From Clitopilus passeckerianus (lineage: Eukaryota; Basidiomycota; Agaricomycetes; Agaricales; Entolomataceae): a stretch of 64,000 bases of DNA. The stretch is taken from positions 496,001-560,000 of the forward strand of contig CALYLX010000159.1 of assembly GCA_944990035.1 (NCBI GenBank). Direction: 5' to 3'. The position numbers were made by a program, and so were the translations under genes. How positions within the stretch are numbered: position 1 is the first letter of the stretch; each line of letters starts with the position of its first letter. The notes beneath the pieces are model-generated. The model worked only from the letters and a program-made list of their open reading frames with translations, did no database searches and had not been told where the DNA came from. This document shows positions 36,797 through 47,895 of this stretch, piece by piece.

Positions 36797-37677
36797 TATG
36801 ATTAGGATGAACGAGTTTGAATAAGATGCGGTTGATTGGATAGATGGATTGAACTATGAGAGTAGTGAAGAATCTTGGCCTATGCCAGCCTTCGTTTTAT
36901 ACGATATTTTGCCTGAGATGATGTCATTCCGCAGAGCTAAGAGAACTCAGATCCCGGTAGCCCTTTGAAAGCGTCATTCTCTTTGACGTTTACCGGGAGT
37001 TCTGTTCAATGTCATGCGGAGGTATCGCCAACGTGTGCCGTTGTCAAGCGGGAGTGGCGCATTGCAAAGGCAGTGGTGTGACATCAATGATGACGTCACA
37101 AGTCCGGTTATTCTGTCCTTTATCCTCCCCGACCATGGCATAATGAAAAACAGTCGAAGTCCCACAATTGGCGTCATAGGTAACTCGTAAAAAGGCCCGG
37201 ATCTACCGAAAGGACTGGCGGTGTAGCTGATAATCGGGTCGGCCAGAGAACCGCAAAGGACGCGATGATTAGTGCCCCCATCCAGGTAGAATACAGTAGA
37301 AAGGATTTGGCGTTTTGAGATTCTGGGCGTCGAACTTGGGTTTCCATTTGTCACAAGCTATAGCACTTATGGCCACGCACCCGACACCCTCAGCCTCTTG
37401 TCCACTGCCTCGCTTGCTCGGATCTCCTTGCGACGAAGGCGGATTCTTGACACTGGCCGCCAATGTGGAGACACGACGCGTCCACCAAGGATAGTACTGC
37501 AGTGCCACCAATACTGTGCATGGACTGCCATGACGTCACTGAGGCTTGTACTCATCTTCGCTCGTCGTCCAAAGGGTATGTATATAAACCATCGCGTTGA
37601 AGTCAATATTCTTCACTACTCTGAACTTTCAATTCATCTCACAACAACAACCAACTTTATTAACATTAACAACGATC
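36797..37677. promoter_or_regulatory. Shared divergent promoter region of the CsbD-like pair
   Basis: About 880 nt between the two divergent starts. It holds two perfect palindromic TGACGTCA (CRE/ATF) sites at 37091-37098 and 37531-37538. They lie 295 nt upstream of copy A and 140 nt upstream of copy B, respectively. A TATATAAA sequence at about 37580-37587 lies about 90 nt before the copy B ATG. CREs are bound by Atf/CREB bZIP factors downstream of fungal stress MAP kinases, so stress-regulated expression is a fair inference. Confidence 0.6.
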
Positions 37678-38101
37678 ATGTCTTCTTCTACCGAGCCCAG
37701 GTTCGTCTTCTCATACTTCTTCTCGAATCCTAACCGCGATCATGATTCTGACTTGTCTTTTCAGCAAAACCTCTGGCCAATTCCATTCTACCAAGGGAAA
37801 CCTCGTCGAGGCCATCGGTAACGTCACCGGTGCCACATCATGGCAACAATCCGGAAAGGAAGAGCACGCTCAAGGCGAGGCTGAGTACAAGGCTGCTCAA
37901 GCCAAGGGATACGCCGAAGGCACCATGGACCGAATGGGCGGCAAGAAGGATGCCGTTGTAGGTGCCGTCACTGGTGACCGAACGCAGGAAACATCTGGTA
38001 GGTTGTTCCCAGATGTTGATTAGTGATTCTAATACTTACGGAATTTCAAAGGAAACATCCGCCATGATAAGGGCGAGGCTCAGCAGGAGGTCAATAAGTA
38101 A
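37678..38101 (+). CDS. CsbD-like stress protein, copy B
   Basis: About 101 aa; the second exon is almost identical to copy A at protein level. Exons: MSSSTEP, then [19 protein letters not shown] to DRTQETSG, then [15 protein letters not shown], ending at TAA 38099-38101. Intron 1 shares CATGATTCTGACTT with intron 1 of copy A, so the pair arose by duplication of genomic DNA, not by retrotransposition. The 5' leader (ACAACAACAACC...) differs from copy A. The last two residues of copy A (QA) are absent here. Confidence 0.87.
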
Positions 38102-38323
38102 TCGGGATAGCTACATACACAAACGGGATTGTAACAATATAAAAGCATGGTTGTTTTCTTATACCACAACGTTCAGTGGTACAATTTGGGGGTTGAGCTC
38201 ATGAAATGTTTGCCCTGAGGCAGGTTCGAACTCGGTCATGTTTGTAGCATGTGGGACAGCATTCTCCCATACGCGTGTGTATTCAAGGCCCTAACAAGAC
38301 ACCAGTAATAGATAACTCGAAAA

Positions 38324-40098
38324 TCAAACACTTTCCTCCGGCCCACTCCAAACAAGCCTGTTACCAAACGCCTCCGCCAGCTCAAGGATGTCGTCGTAAG
38401 ATAATCCCGTGCAACCAATAAGATGAAGACACGATGGCCGACCCCTCTCCCGCCGAACATCACCCAAGTTCTTCAAATCGTCCAAAGGAACTCCGAGCCT
38501 GAATCCAGGCTCAGAAGTTCGTAGGGTTCCTAAGACCTTCCAATCTCTCAACTCTAGGCAGCGCAGTGAACGGAAGGGAGGCCCTATTTCTGGGCGATGT
38601 GCTTCAATCTGATCCCGAGTTTGGAACGCGACGACCTTGAGAAGATCTTTGGCGATGTGCCACGGGAGGCTGCCAGTGTTAAGGAGGGTCAATTTGGGTA
38701 AACGCCCAAACTTTCTCCATAGATCGTCCCGGTTAAGGGGGAGGAAGTAGTTGAGAGTGTGGAGTTTCTTCAGAGGGAGGATCCACGGGAGAGAGCGCAT
38801 ATCGATATTTGAGGAACAGTGCGAGTGTAGTTTAGTGGTTGTGCTCCGGCGGCTGTCCGCATCTCTACGTAGGTTATGTTGCGCTCGCCTGAGCGAAGGG
38901 TGAGTCCGCGGATTGGGTGTTCCCTTGTACGGCTAATGATCCTGAGCAGACGGTTGATCGAAGACTCCTGAAGAACGTGCCCTTCGCCCGGTTGCCCATC
39001 CGCGTTGACCTTGATAGCAATTCGTGCGGAAGTCGGGTAAGTTGCCCGACTAAAGAATGCATGGCACGAAAGGAGGTCGGAGACGATTGAGATGTCCACC
39101 AACGACGACGGCAGGGATACGGGTCTAGGAATGACCAGAGAGTTGATCTGGAGATCAAGCGCGTATCCCATTTCTGTGACGAAAGTTGGCTTCTGGAATG
39201 CATTACGGAGATGGAGCCTCCGCAAAGATTTGAACATCGGTAGGATCTCCGCCACCTGTGTGGCGAACAGACGATTGGAGGCTGTCGTGGAGCTGTCGAA
39301 ATAAATTTCTAGATCCGTTATTCGAGAGCAGTCAGGGACATGAAACCATTGACTCCCAAAAAATGACAATTTTTAAGGTGTAATTTGCGTAATTGGGGTA
39401 GGTTACCCTGAGGCCACGTCAACACCCATGAAAGAGGGTTCTGGGTGCTTATTTTCAGAGAGTGGAGAAGGAGAGCTGGATGCGAGAATCCAGCTATGTC
39501 AAATGCGTGGGATGCCGGTGGATCATACGTGGTATGATGTAGCTTCGCGCTTGTCGCTCGTCGCAGTGAGGAATTGAAGATCTCTTTGAGACGGAGTTCG
39601 TCTGTGAGCTTCAAGTTGGCGAGATCGAGCTCGAGGTTCAGTGGAAAGGTCCAAGCGCGTCGAATCATCTCCATTGCGCAACCAGGATGGTAAAACAAGG
39701 GCCGGGTCCAGAGCTCGGGACAATTGAGAGCGATTATGCCCCATTCAGAGCAGACGTGTGTGACATGGATCCAATCCCTAATGGGTGATCCATCATCGTT
39801 CTCGCCATGGGCAAGGAAATAGAAGATACGCAGGAGCATCTCTGGAGGGATTTTAGATACAGAAGGAAGGGTATTTTGGCGAGAGCTCCATGCACGAATC
39901 TGATTCTCGTATTCACGAAGCACCTGCTTCAGGTGGGCGAGTTCTTCGTAGATTACGGCACAGGCATGTAGTTTGGTAGGGAGATCGCTGAAAGCTGAAG
40001 CACCATTCAAAGACAGGTCGACTAGCGCCAGATATTATATATCAGCTAGGAACGGAGAAGCGCCAGGTGGGCGACGTACTCGGTGGGACGAGTGACAT
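38324..40098 (-). pseudogene. F-box protein paralogue with two frameshifts
   Basis: Paralogue of the intact F-box genes at 23.2-25.1 and 40.4-42.2 kb. A first exon from the ATG at 40098 (MSLVPP) is spliced to SLNGASAFSDLPTK. The F-box reads SKIPPEMLLRIFYFLAHGE, followed by WIHVTHVCSEWGIIALNCPELWTRP. The frame is broken at an A6/T6 run at 39358-39363: the first part runs into a stop at 39318, while the homologous continuation (WFHVPDCSRITDLEIYFD) is in another frame. A second shift lies near 38795-38812, after which RSLPWILPLKKLHTLNYFLP continues to 38324. The total length would match its paralogues, about 570 aa. A sequencing error in the homopolymer could explain the first break but hardly both. 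Confidence 0.7.
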
Positions 40099-40357
40099 TG
40101 GGATCATTTGGAGCTTGTTCGACAGGAAGCACCATCCGAGCCTTTATACTCGCCACGAGGGCACCCACGGACTACATTTTCTTGCCAGCGACATGACGGT
40201 GTCAGAGAATCGGACACGGCCAGAGCACTCTCACCGTGTATGATTCCAGGAAAAGGTCGATACTGTGAGAATGTTCAGACGTCGGCATTTATAATCTTCT
40301 CACCGTCTAAGGGTGAGTCATAGATTGTCGATCTGCTGGATTCCACGCAGGCATTCA

Positions 40358-42240
40358 ATGGCTTCTCGGTCACAGAGTCAGTACCTATCAGTCATGTTAT
40401 CAACTCGTATTCCTAATTCCAGACAGATGTCTTCCATTTCCCCTTGCATTTTCCGGCATCTCCGAACAGCGACGCTTCAACCAAGCAGCACGCATATGCA
40501 ATCATCCGTGAAGAAATTTCTTTTCTGAAGAACCTCATCTTCCGAACTCAGAAAGAAATCCTTGCATGGAAATCGCGCTATAATACCCTATGCAATATCC
40601 ACAGGCTGCCTGAGGAGCTCCTAGCTAACATCTTTGAGCTCCTTGCACACGAGAGTCACCCGCCTACGGCAAAGTGGCTATCAGCGACCCACGTTTGTTC
40701 TCATTGGCGCAAAACCGCTTTCAAGTATCCTCAGATCTGGAATCGGCCTGATTTCCAGATACCTTCCTGTGCGGCTCTAATGGTGAAACGTGCTAAAGCA
40801 TGTCCATTGATAGTTGACTTCAGCACCATCAAGGACTCCTCGTATCCAATTTATCCAATGTATTCGGCCCCAACAGACTTGGTGCCGCGGTTCAAACTCA
40901 TCTCTGATAACCTTTATCGAGTGAAAGATTTGAGCTTGTATAACTTTTTCAGGCATATCGGAGATCTAGTACCGAACTCTGTTAGTAGCGAAAGCCTGCT
41001 CTGCTCGGCGTTACAGAAGCCGGCGCCGATGCTCGAATCGTTGACTCTTGGGACGACGGCGCGAATATTTCCGCGACTTACCCATTCCTTACCAGAAGCA
41101 CTCTTTTCTGGCCATAGTCCAAAACTACGCCGTATCTCCCTTCACAATTGGGTCTTACCCCAAACAAGGCAATCTGTACTTGCCTTTGCACAAGTCATAT
41201 CTCTGACTATAACTCTCGACATTCCAAATTCTCAGATAAACCTAGCGCAGGACACGATCAAGTTGCTTGAAGCCTTTCCTCAGTTGGAAACACTAAGTCT
41301 CGTCAACTATGTTGGGTCCATTATGTCCCCACCTAGCAGTGATATCCTCCTCGATCCATTGCAACCTGCTGTAGTTCTCCCAAACCTAAAACAAATCTCG
41401 ATTGGCGATGGATCGAAGAAGTGTGAACTGTTCTTTGGCTCGACTTCTTATCCAACATCAGCGAGTGTTAAGGTTACATTCACAAGTCTCTTCATCTATA
41501 CGGATTATAGCGACGGAAGCCGTTGGGTAGACACCAGCGCAGAACACACCATCCGGATGATCACCAATCGACTTTCCCTCCCCATACTCGCGCTTTCTGC
41601 AACCCCAGGGTCTACTCCCTTTTGCATCGACCTGGTCATCCACACAAGTCCTTCCGGAAGTCAGCAACCTGACTCAAGACTCGCTCAGATTAAGTTCAGT
41701 GGAGTAGCCCCAACTCCTGACGTCCAGAATCGATTAACAGCACTTCTTCCACTTTCCAACTTGACCTTCTTACACTATACCTTGTGTTTCTCTACCGAAG
41801 TGTTCTGGAAAGATATCGGTCAGCTCCAAACCCTGTCCTCTTTAGGAATTCGACACAACCATCCAGCGTTCTTGGATGCCCTATCGGCGGCAAGAAGCTC
41901 GGTGACGAATTCTGTTCCTGGTGCCACATCAATCTACTTTGCGGCACTGAGGGCTATAACGTTTATGGGGTGGAAGTTTTGGGATGAGTCAGACCGAGAG
42001 AACGAGAATTTTGGCATTATTGGCCCGGAATGGTTCCCTCCACCCTCTGACTGCATTCAACTCGGACATTTCGAACAAGCTTTACTTTTCCGCCAACTTG
42101 TGGGTGGCCAACCTTTCACTCAAATACACCTCACGGAATCACTCTTAACGCCTGTTCACATTCGTCGATTGAAGGCCGCCGCCCCGAACACCTACTGGGT
42201 GGCTACGGGAAGCCTGAATCTGTCGGCAACCTCCGGATAG
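40358..42240 (+). CDS. F-box domain protein, intact paralogue
   Basis: About 610 aa. F-box near residues 50-100: HRLPEELLANIFELLAHES, followed by WLSATHVCSHWRKTAFKYPQIWNRP, then irregular leucine-rich strands to the C-terminus ASGSLNLSATSG-like end at 42240. The long exon (open from about 40420) lacks an ATG at its start and is preceded by a CTAATTCCAG/ACAG acceptor. A short first exon MASRSQ from the ATG at 40358 with donor GTCAGT gives a consistent frame. The N-terminal helix (REEISFLKNLIFRTQKEI) before the F-box is shared with both paralogues. It is divergently oriented from the frameshifted copy, with starts about 260 nt apart. Probable SCF adaptor; target unknown. Confidence 0.78.
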
Positions 42241-42462
42241 TTTGATTTGTTTAGCGTATTCTACTTGCAGAGTCTTGTGTATAGTCTAATGACACTTACT
42301 GACAGGATATCAATTCAAATGCAATGCTCACTAGCAATGGACACTAAAACCCCATGGTGAGAGGGAAAGTAACCAACAACCAGAGGGGACAGATATCGAC
42401 GTCTGCGTTGTCACGGTGCTTGTATGACGCGACTTGTCACATGCCTTGACGCCAAATGTCAC

Positions 42463-43168
42463 GGCTATTGTGACTACAGGCGAGAAACCTTTGTTGCACT
42501 CCGGGGTGTGATTGGTGTTCCCCGAGGAAAAATGGGCGAGGAAAAGTTACTCGTTTTTCTTGGGCACATTTTTACGTAGGAAAGATTATAGATGTATCTA
42601 GGAGAAAAGTTATGAAAAATTCTGAAATGTTTCTTACGGTATTCGCTCAAGAAACTTGTATCGTTTTTCTTGTGGAAACCCTTCAGAGAAATTTTGAGTG
42701 TTTCTAGTCAACAAAAGGTTAAGTTTCCTGTCGAATGATTTCAATGGAAACATACATAGTCGGACATTTCTAGGCAAAAGACTTATAATTTAGCCAATTT
42801 CTTGCATGTTTCCGGAGTAAACATGGTAAATTTCGAAAACATGTTTTGTTTTTACTATGGAAATACCCTAAGATGAATGTTTCTGATGAGATGATTAGAC
42901 GAAAAACTTAACCTCTTTTGGATAGAATCATCTAAAACTTCCCTAAAGAGTTTCCGAGAGAAAGACAATGCACGTTTCTTGGGCGTCGTACCGTAGGAAA
43001 CATTTCAAAAGTTTTCATCATTTTCCTCCTCGATACGCCTATAATCCTTTCTATGTAAGAATGCACCCAAGATAAACAAATAACTTTTCCTAGCCCGTTT
43101 CTCCCCAGGAAACATGAATCATACCCTGGAGTGTTGGTGTCAAGACGCCGAAATCCAGCACAATCGCC
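42463..43168. repeat. Large imperfect palindrome (foldback/MITE-like element)
   Basis: Two arms of about 345 nt face each other around position 42815 with almost no loop: the centre is CATGTTT-CCGGAGT-AAACATG at 42805-42825. Pairs read directly include GAGGAAAAGTTAC (42538) with the reverse complement of TAACTTTTCCTA (43081) and TGAAATGTTTCTTACGGTA (42623) with that of TACCGTAGGAAACATTTCA (about 42989). Likewise AGGTTAAGTTT (42716) pairs with that of AAACTTAACCT (42904), and GCACTCC.GGGT (42496) with that of ACCCTGGAGTG (about 43122). In the best 100 nt the arms agree at roughly 84%, and most differences are transitions. There is no ORF. Possibly a decayed non-autonomous DNA transposon, or a source of hairpin RNA. 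Confidence 0.85.
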
Positions 43169-43640
43169 TTTTGTCCTTGATAAGCCTCGCAGCCAAATGA
43201 ACCTGGATTGTCTTTGTCGAAAGGAAACTGATCGGCAATTAGCCGACGTTTTCGGAGCCCTTTGACAGCAGGGACTACACCGTGCTACGACTAATTGTCA
43301 AAGAATGTCAAGAAAAATGACCATGACGACAATACTGCCTCGAGTTCTTTGTCGAAACATGACCGCTTTACAGGATCGAAGGCTGGACACTCGCAGACAG
43401 ACCTCTTTACCTCTTCCTTCACTCCAAACTATCACCTCCCTGCATGTTCATGGTATGAACACTCGGCGACCACTACTCTTCCTTCATGATAACCTTCAGC
43501 AGACGCCTAGCCGAAGGGTTACTCGCCAAACTGCTGGTTCAGTTGCAATTAGTTCCAGAAATCAAGACAATCTAATGTCCTTCCAATCGCTTACCCGTCG
43601 CAAAGCCAGTGAGTAATTACACTGGTTCTTTCTCCAGAAC
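43169..43640. other. Region right of the palindrome, no confident gene
   Basis: About 470 nt. Two overlapping plus-strand frames (from 43295 and 43305) are open for 64-103 codons but have low-complexity, Arg/Thr/Leu-rich composition and no recognised domain. They may include 5' sequence of the BTB locus that follows. Confidence 0.25.
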
Positions 43641-44841
43641 GAAGTCCTGGCATCGTCCCAAGAATACAACGATTCGAAGGCATCAATGCCATACTTGAGA
43701 CTCATGCCTCCTTCCTGAAGATTTAGGATTTGTTGTTTGAGGCCCCCGAATATCGCTTTGCCGCCGAAGCTGTAGGATTCTTGAAGAACCCGACGCAAAC
43801 CGTGGTTGACGAAGTCTTGAGAGAGGTTATCGTGCTCGAAGATGTCTCTCCCACGGACTTCGCTGCCTTACTGCAGTACTTCCATCCCCGGTGAGTATGA
43901 TACATAATCTTTGTACACAATTTCTGACAGGGTTTCTTAGAAAAAGGCAGGCCTCCTCGCTCAGTCTGCAGGAATGGGTGTCCATCCTTCATCTAACTAC
44001 CCGATATACGGCATTGGAGCTGCGCTAGAAAGCCATGAAGCACCTCGCGAAGCTCCATCATCTCACCTCCCTGGAGAAGGTGGATCTCGGTCGTGAATGC
44101 TACATCCCTTCCTGGCTCCGTTCTAGTCTCCTTGACATCATCAAGTCGAAGGAGGAATGCACCGCTGACCAGGCGGTCCGTAGACTTGGTCTCGATATGG
44201 TCATTCGCATCCGCCGCGCTATGGAGAGTCTTTACAACGAACCAATGTCCCGTCGCAAACCCCGTCCTTCTGAAGAGATCGCAGACGTGATTACTGAGGG
44301 CTTTTTCTGCGACGAACTTCACGGACCGCCGGAAAACCCAACAGATCCCATCAACCAATATTGGTTTGCAAAGCAGCATGGTCGTCTCGATTTGATGAAA
44401 GGCGCGTTGTCAAAGATAGTAAAACGGCCCCAGAGCTTGGACTACGACGAAATCATTGGGCACCATAAGGAATATCAGGACGTGAGGAGGATGTTATGGG
44501 TGAGGTTGCGATTCCGGGAGGAGATGGCTGGGGGCCTTTCATTGAAAGACTCCCACTATGAGGAGGCCTTTGACGAAAAATTTGGCGAGGACCAAATGAG
44601 GATCGAAGAACTCAACCAGGCGTTCGATATTCCTCGGTCCGATGATGCGAAGGCGGTCGACCAACCAGGTGCAGCATCCCAGCGGACTAATGTCGCTGCT
44701 TCTGCTGCGACTCCACAGATTCTCACTCCAACAACACCCGATACCTTCAGATGGATCGTTCACGCTGGTCTGCAAGGTCTGTGTCCAGCCTGGTTGCAGC
44801 AACCTCTGCCAAACGTCGATACGGAATCGTTTCTCCGATGA
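43640..44841 (+). pseudogene. BTB/POZ protein gene interrupted by in-frame stops
   Basis: Reads as a BTB protein related to that at 25.4 kb: DLLFEAPEYRFAAEAVGF, then EVIVLEDVSPTDFAALLQYF, an intron (about 43890-43940), SLSLQEWVSILHLTTRYTALELR, and KAMKHLAKLHHLTSLEKVDL. TAG stops interrupt the same frame at 43724-43726, just before DLLFEAPE, and at 44026-44028, between ALELR and KAMKHL where paralogues read straight through. After the second stop 268 codons remain open (44035-44841), with a long helical domain (VDLGRECYIPSWLR...) and the C-terminus GLQGLCPAWLQQPL. Either a recent pseudogene, or a gene now using the ATG at 44035. The BTB start itself was not located. Confidence 0.6.
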
Positions 44842-44916
44842 TTCGGCCTTAAGCAATAATGTCCTTGTAATACACCTTATTTCTCCCTCTATCTTACTCC
44901 TACGCCTTTGATATCT

Positions 44917-45255
44917 TCAGCCAAATGAGGAAAGAAACGTCGATTCGTATTGCCATGATGTCGGAGTGATGCTTATCGCGATAGCCATTGGCGGCTGGGT
45001 AAATGATCTCAATACGCCAAGCCGGCACGTGAACATCATGGTAACTGTGCTGGGGTCGGCATCGGCATCGATGCCTGTCTTGCCTTCAAAGTTCAACCAA
45101 GCTTCCTGGGTCTCATGAAAATTTGATGAGGACGCGGTATAACGGCGGTTTTCTCTATCTTGAGAGTTTATTACCACCCATTCGAAGCCGAGGGGCGTAA
45201 CAGCGCTCTTAAACGCTTGCTCTGAGTGCGGTACCCCACAATGTTGGCGCTCAAC
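44917..45255 (-). CDS. Unrecognised open segment, possible last exon
   Basis: About 110 codons open on the minus strand, reading CGVPHSEQAFKSAVTPLGFEW, then NFHETQEAWLNFEGKTGIDAD and ending TFLSSFG at 44917. It begins just after a CGATAG that could be a splice acceptor, so it may be the last exon of a small gene whose start I could not place. No family recognised. Confidence 0.3.
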   Translation of the reverse strand, partial: VERQHCGVPHSEQAFKSAVTPLGFEWVVINSQDRENRRYTASSSNFHETQEAWLNFEGKTGIDADADPSTVTMMFTCRLGVLRSFTQPPMAIAISITPTSWQYESTFLSSFG

Positions 45256-45730
45256 ATTCTATCGGCAGCTTTCAACTACTTTGCAAACGAGTTTCTCCTG
45301 TTTCTCCGTGTCATCTGGGGATACTTTCGTGTCGTCATGTATTATTGTTGAAGCGACGACCTTATTCTCTCAATGATAACCGTATCTCGAGGTATGTAAA
45401 GTGCCGATGAATAACCACGCAGAACGGCTGACCTTGTCGCCGCCAGGCTCATAGATTCTCGACGCGGAGAAAATCACAACGGAGACTCTTCGGATTCTTC
45501 CTATTGGCCAACCGCCTGGACGCACCCAACCTTGCCGTTCTTCAGGTCATCGTTTGGTGGGCGACATCGTCTTACCCCTAGCTATCATGGAGACGAAATG
45601 CTCTACCCCTCATCTTCGTCATTGCAAGCGAGGCTCTCGCAGCCCGGATATTATCCGCTCGTTTCTGGTATAAAGGCCTCCCGGTGGTCGATTGAGAAAC
45701 ACCAACCAACTCAAACTCGTCTTCCCAACG
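45256..45730. promoter_or_regulatory. Promoter region of the cellobiohydrolase gene
   Basis: About 475 nt. A canonical TATAAA lies at 45669-45674, about 60 nt before the ATG at 45731, followed by a pyrimidine-rich leader. This fits a strongly transcribed gene. No other ORF is supported. Confidence 0.55.
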
Positions 45731-47401
45731 ATGTTCCCAAAAGCCTCTCTCCTCGCCCTCTCCTTCCTCGCTGCAGCCGTCTCTGCTCAGCAGGTCGGTA
45801 CCTCTACCGCAGAAACCCACCCCAAGTTGCCCTGGAAAACCTGCACCAAGAGCGGTGGTTGCACTACACAATCATCTGGTGCTATCACCCTCGACGCCAA
45901 CTGGCGCTGGCTCCACAACACCGAGGGTTATACCAACTGCTACACTGGGAACACTTGGGATGCCACCCTTTGCCCCGACGCTGCTACATGCGCTTCCAAC
46001 TGCGCTTTGGACGGTGCCGACTACTCTGGCACTTACGGTATCAGCACCAGCGGCGATGCCCTGACCCTCAAGTTCGTCACCAAGGGTTCTGGCACGAACG
46101 TCGGCTCACGCACCTACCTCATGGCCTCCGACTCTGAGTACCAACTCTTCAAGCTCCTTAACCAGGAGTTCACCTTCGACGTCGATGTCTCCAACCTTCC
46201 CTGCGGTCTTAACGGCGCTCTCTACTTCTCTGAGATGGCTGCTGATGGTGGTCTCTCTGCCTTCCCCACCAACAAGGCTGGTGCCAAGTACGGTACTGGT
46301 TACTGTGACTCTCAATGCCCCCGTGATCTCAAGTTCATTAACGGCGAGGTATTTTCTTCCTCTCATCCTACCATCAGGTCATCCATACTGACAAGAATTC
46401 AATTAGGCTAATGTTGAAGGATGGGGCGGCTCTGACAGCGACCCCAACTCCGGTACTGGTAACTGGGGAGCCTGCTGTAACGAGATGGATATCTGGGAGG
46501 CCAACTCCATCTCTGCTGCTGTTACCCCTCATCCTTGCGATGCCGAGGGTATCTCTCGTTGCGAGGGCGCTTCCTGCGGTACCTCTGACCGCTACGCCAC
46601 CGTCTGCGATCCCGATGGTTGCGACTTCAACTCCTTCCGTATGGGCGAGAAGGACTTCTATGGCCCTGGCGGCACCGTCGACACCAAGCAGAAGATTACC
46701 GTCGTCACCCAGTTCATTACCGACTCCGGCACTGCTTCCGGCACCCTCACTGAGATCCGCCGTCTCTACGTTCAGAACGGTGTTGTCATCCAGAACTCCA
46801 AGGTCAACGTTCCCGGAATCGACGCCTACGATTCTATCACGCAAGACTTCTGCGACGCACAGAAGACCGTCTTCGGAGACACCCAGCAATTCCAGAAGCA
46901 GGGTGGCTTGGCTCGCATGGGCAAGTCCTTCGAAAACGGGGTGGTTCTTGTCATGTCCATTTGGGACGACCACGCAGCCCAGATGCTCTGGCTCGACTCC
47001 ACCTACCCCACTGACGGCGATGCATCCAAGCCTGGCCTCGCTCGTGGCACTTGCGCCACCGATTCCGGAGCTCCCGAGGACGTTGAGACCAACAGCCCCG
47101 ACGCCTCCGTCACCTTCTCCAACATCCGCTTCGGTGACATTGGATCCACCTACACCGGCGGCGGTGGAAGCGGAACCACCACTGGTCCCACCACCACTCC
47201 CCCTACCACCACATCTCCCCCTCCTTCTGGTCCTACTCAATCTAAGTACGGTCAATGGTAAGTTCTTCCGCGATTCTCAAATGAAACTTGATGGCTGACT
47301 TCATCTCTTCTAGTGGCGGTATCGGCTGGACTGGCCCTACTGTCTGCACCAGCGGCACTACTTGCACCAAGCTTAACGACTACTACTCCCAGTGCCTCTA
47401 A
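45731..47401 (+). CDS. cbh1: GH7 cellobiohydrolase I with C-terminal CBM1
   Basis: Secreted exo-cellulase that releases cellobiose from cellulose chain ends. Three exons fit exactly (45731-46348, 46407-47257, 47314-47401; 518 aa). Signal peptide [19 protein letters not shown], then [16 protein letters not shown], the mature GH7 start. The catalytic motif EMDIWEAN (E-x-D-x-x-E, nucleophile and acid/base) is present, as are [19 protein letters not shown] and many paired cysteines. A Gly/Thr/Pro/Ser linker (about 47158-47235) joins a family-1 cellulose-binding module: [18 protein letters not shown]...YYSQCL. Codons strongly favour C in third position, as in highly expressed genes. Long open frames on both strands inside it are shadows of that bias. 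Confidence 0.97.
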
Positions 47402-47895
47402 AATACTAAAAGTCCTAGGCTGCTTGCGAAGGCTCAGGTGTTAGAATGATTATCGTGTACATATTCTTCTTCCCGTTGACGATAGAGCTTCGTTTCTTGC
47501 ATATCTAGACCTGTATCATACCCGTCGCTGCTTATAATGTAGACCATTCTAAGTATCAATACCCAGTGAAAAATACGATTCCTTCTCTTTTCCTTTTTCA
47601 AGTCCCCGAATATGGCGAGAAAGCGATCAAAATGGCCGGCAAATCGAACCATTGTATTCAACCAGAAAATTTCGTGTATATTGGCAAGAGAAATATGATT
47701 CGAGTCATAGACTAGTACCGGGTTCAATGCCCAGCGCTCAAGCCAGCTGCTGCGGCGAAGTGGGCGGAGGAGTATTTGCACCTGTTTGAATTAGAAGCCA
47801 GCAGTGATTACACAGCCACAAACTGAGTTCATTGTGACTCTTTCACGTCCGCCTGAGGCCCAACTTCATCTGCGCTCTTGCGTAGTCAAAACAGC
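47402..47895. other. Intergenic region
   Basis: About 490 nt between the GH7 gene and Clf1: the 3' flank of cbh1, AT-rich around 47520-47600, then the clf1 promoter. A 115-codon minus-strand frame (47434-47781) shows no coding character. No repeat or RNA gene noted. Confidence 0.4.

Noticed and set aside
38222..38240. GGTTCGAACTC resembling a tRNA B-box
   Set aside because: Neither strand gives a cloverleaf around it.
45532..46137. 201-codon frame overlapping the start of the GH7 gene
   Set aside because: Shifted frame of the same exon with Arg/Pro/Leu-rich composition and no signal of coding.
46374..47255. 293-codon minus-strand frame and 295-codon second plus-strand frame inside the GH7 gene
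   Set aside because: Both are shadows of the strongly C-ending codon usage; the GH7 frame carries the catalytic motif, cysteines and CBM1.
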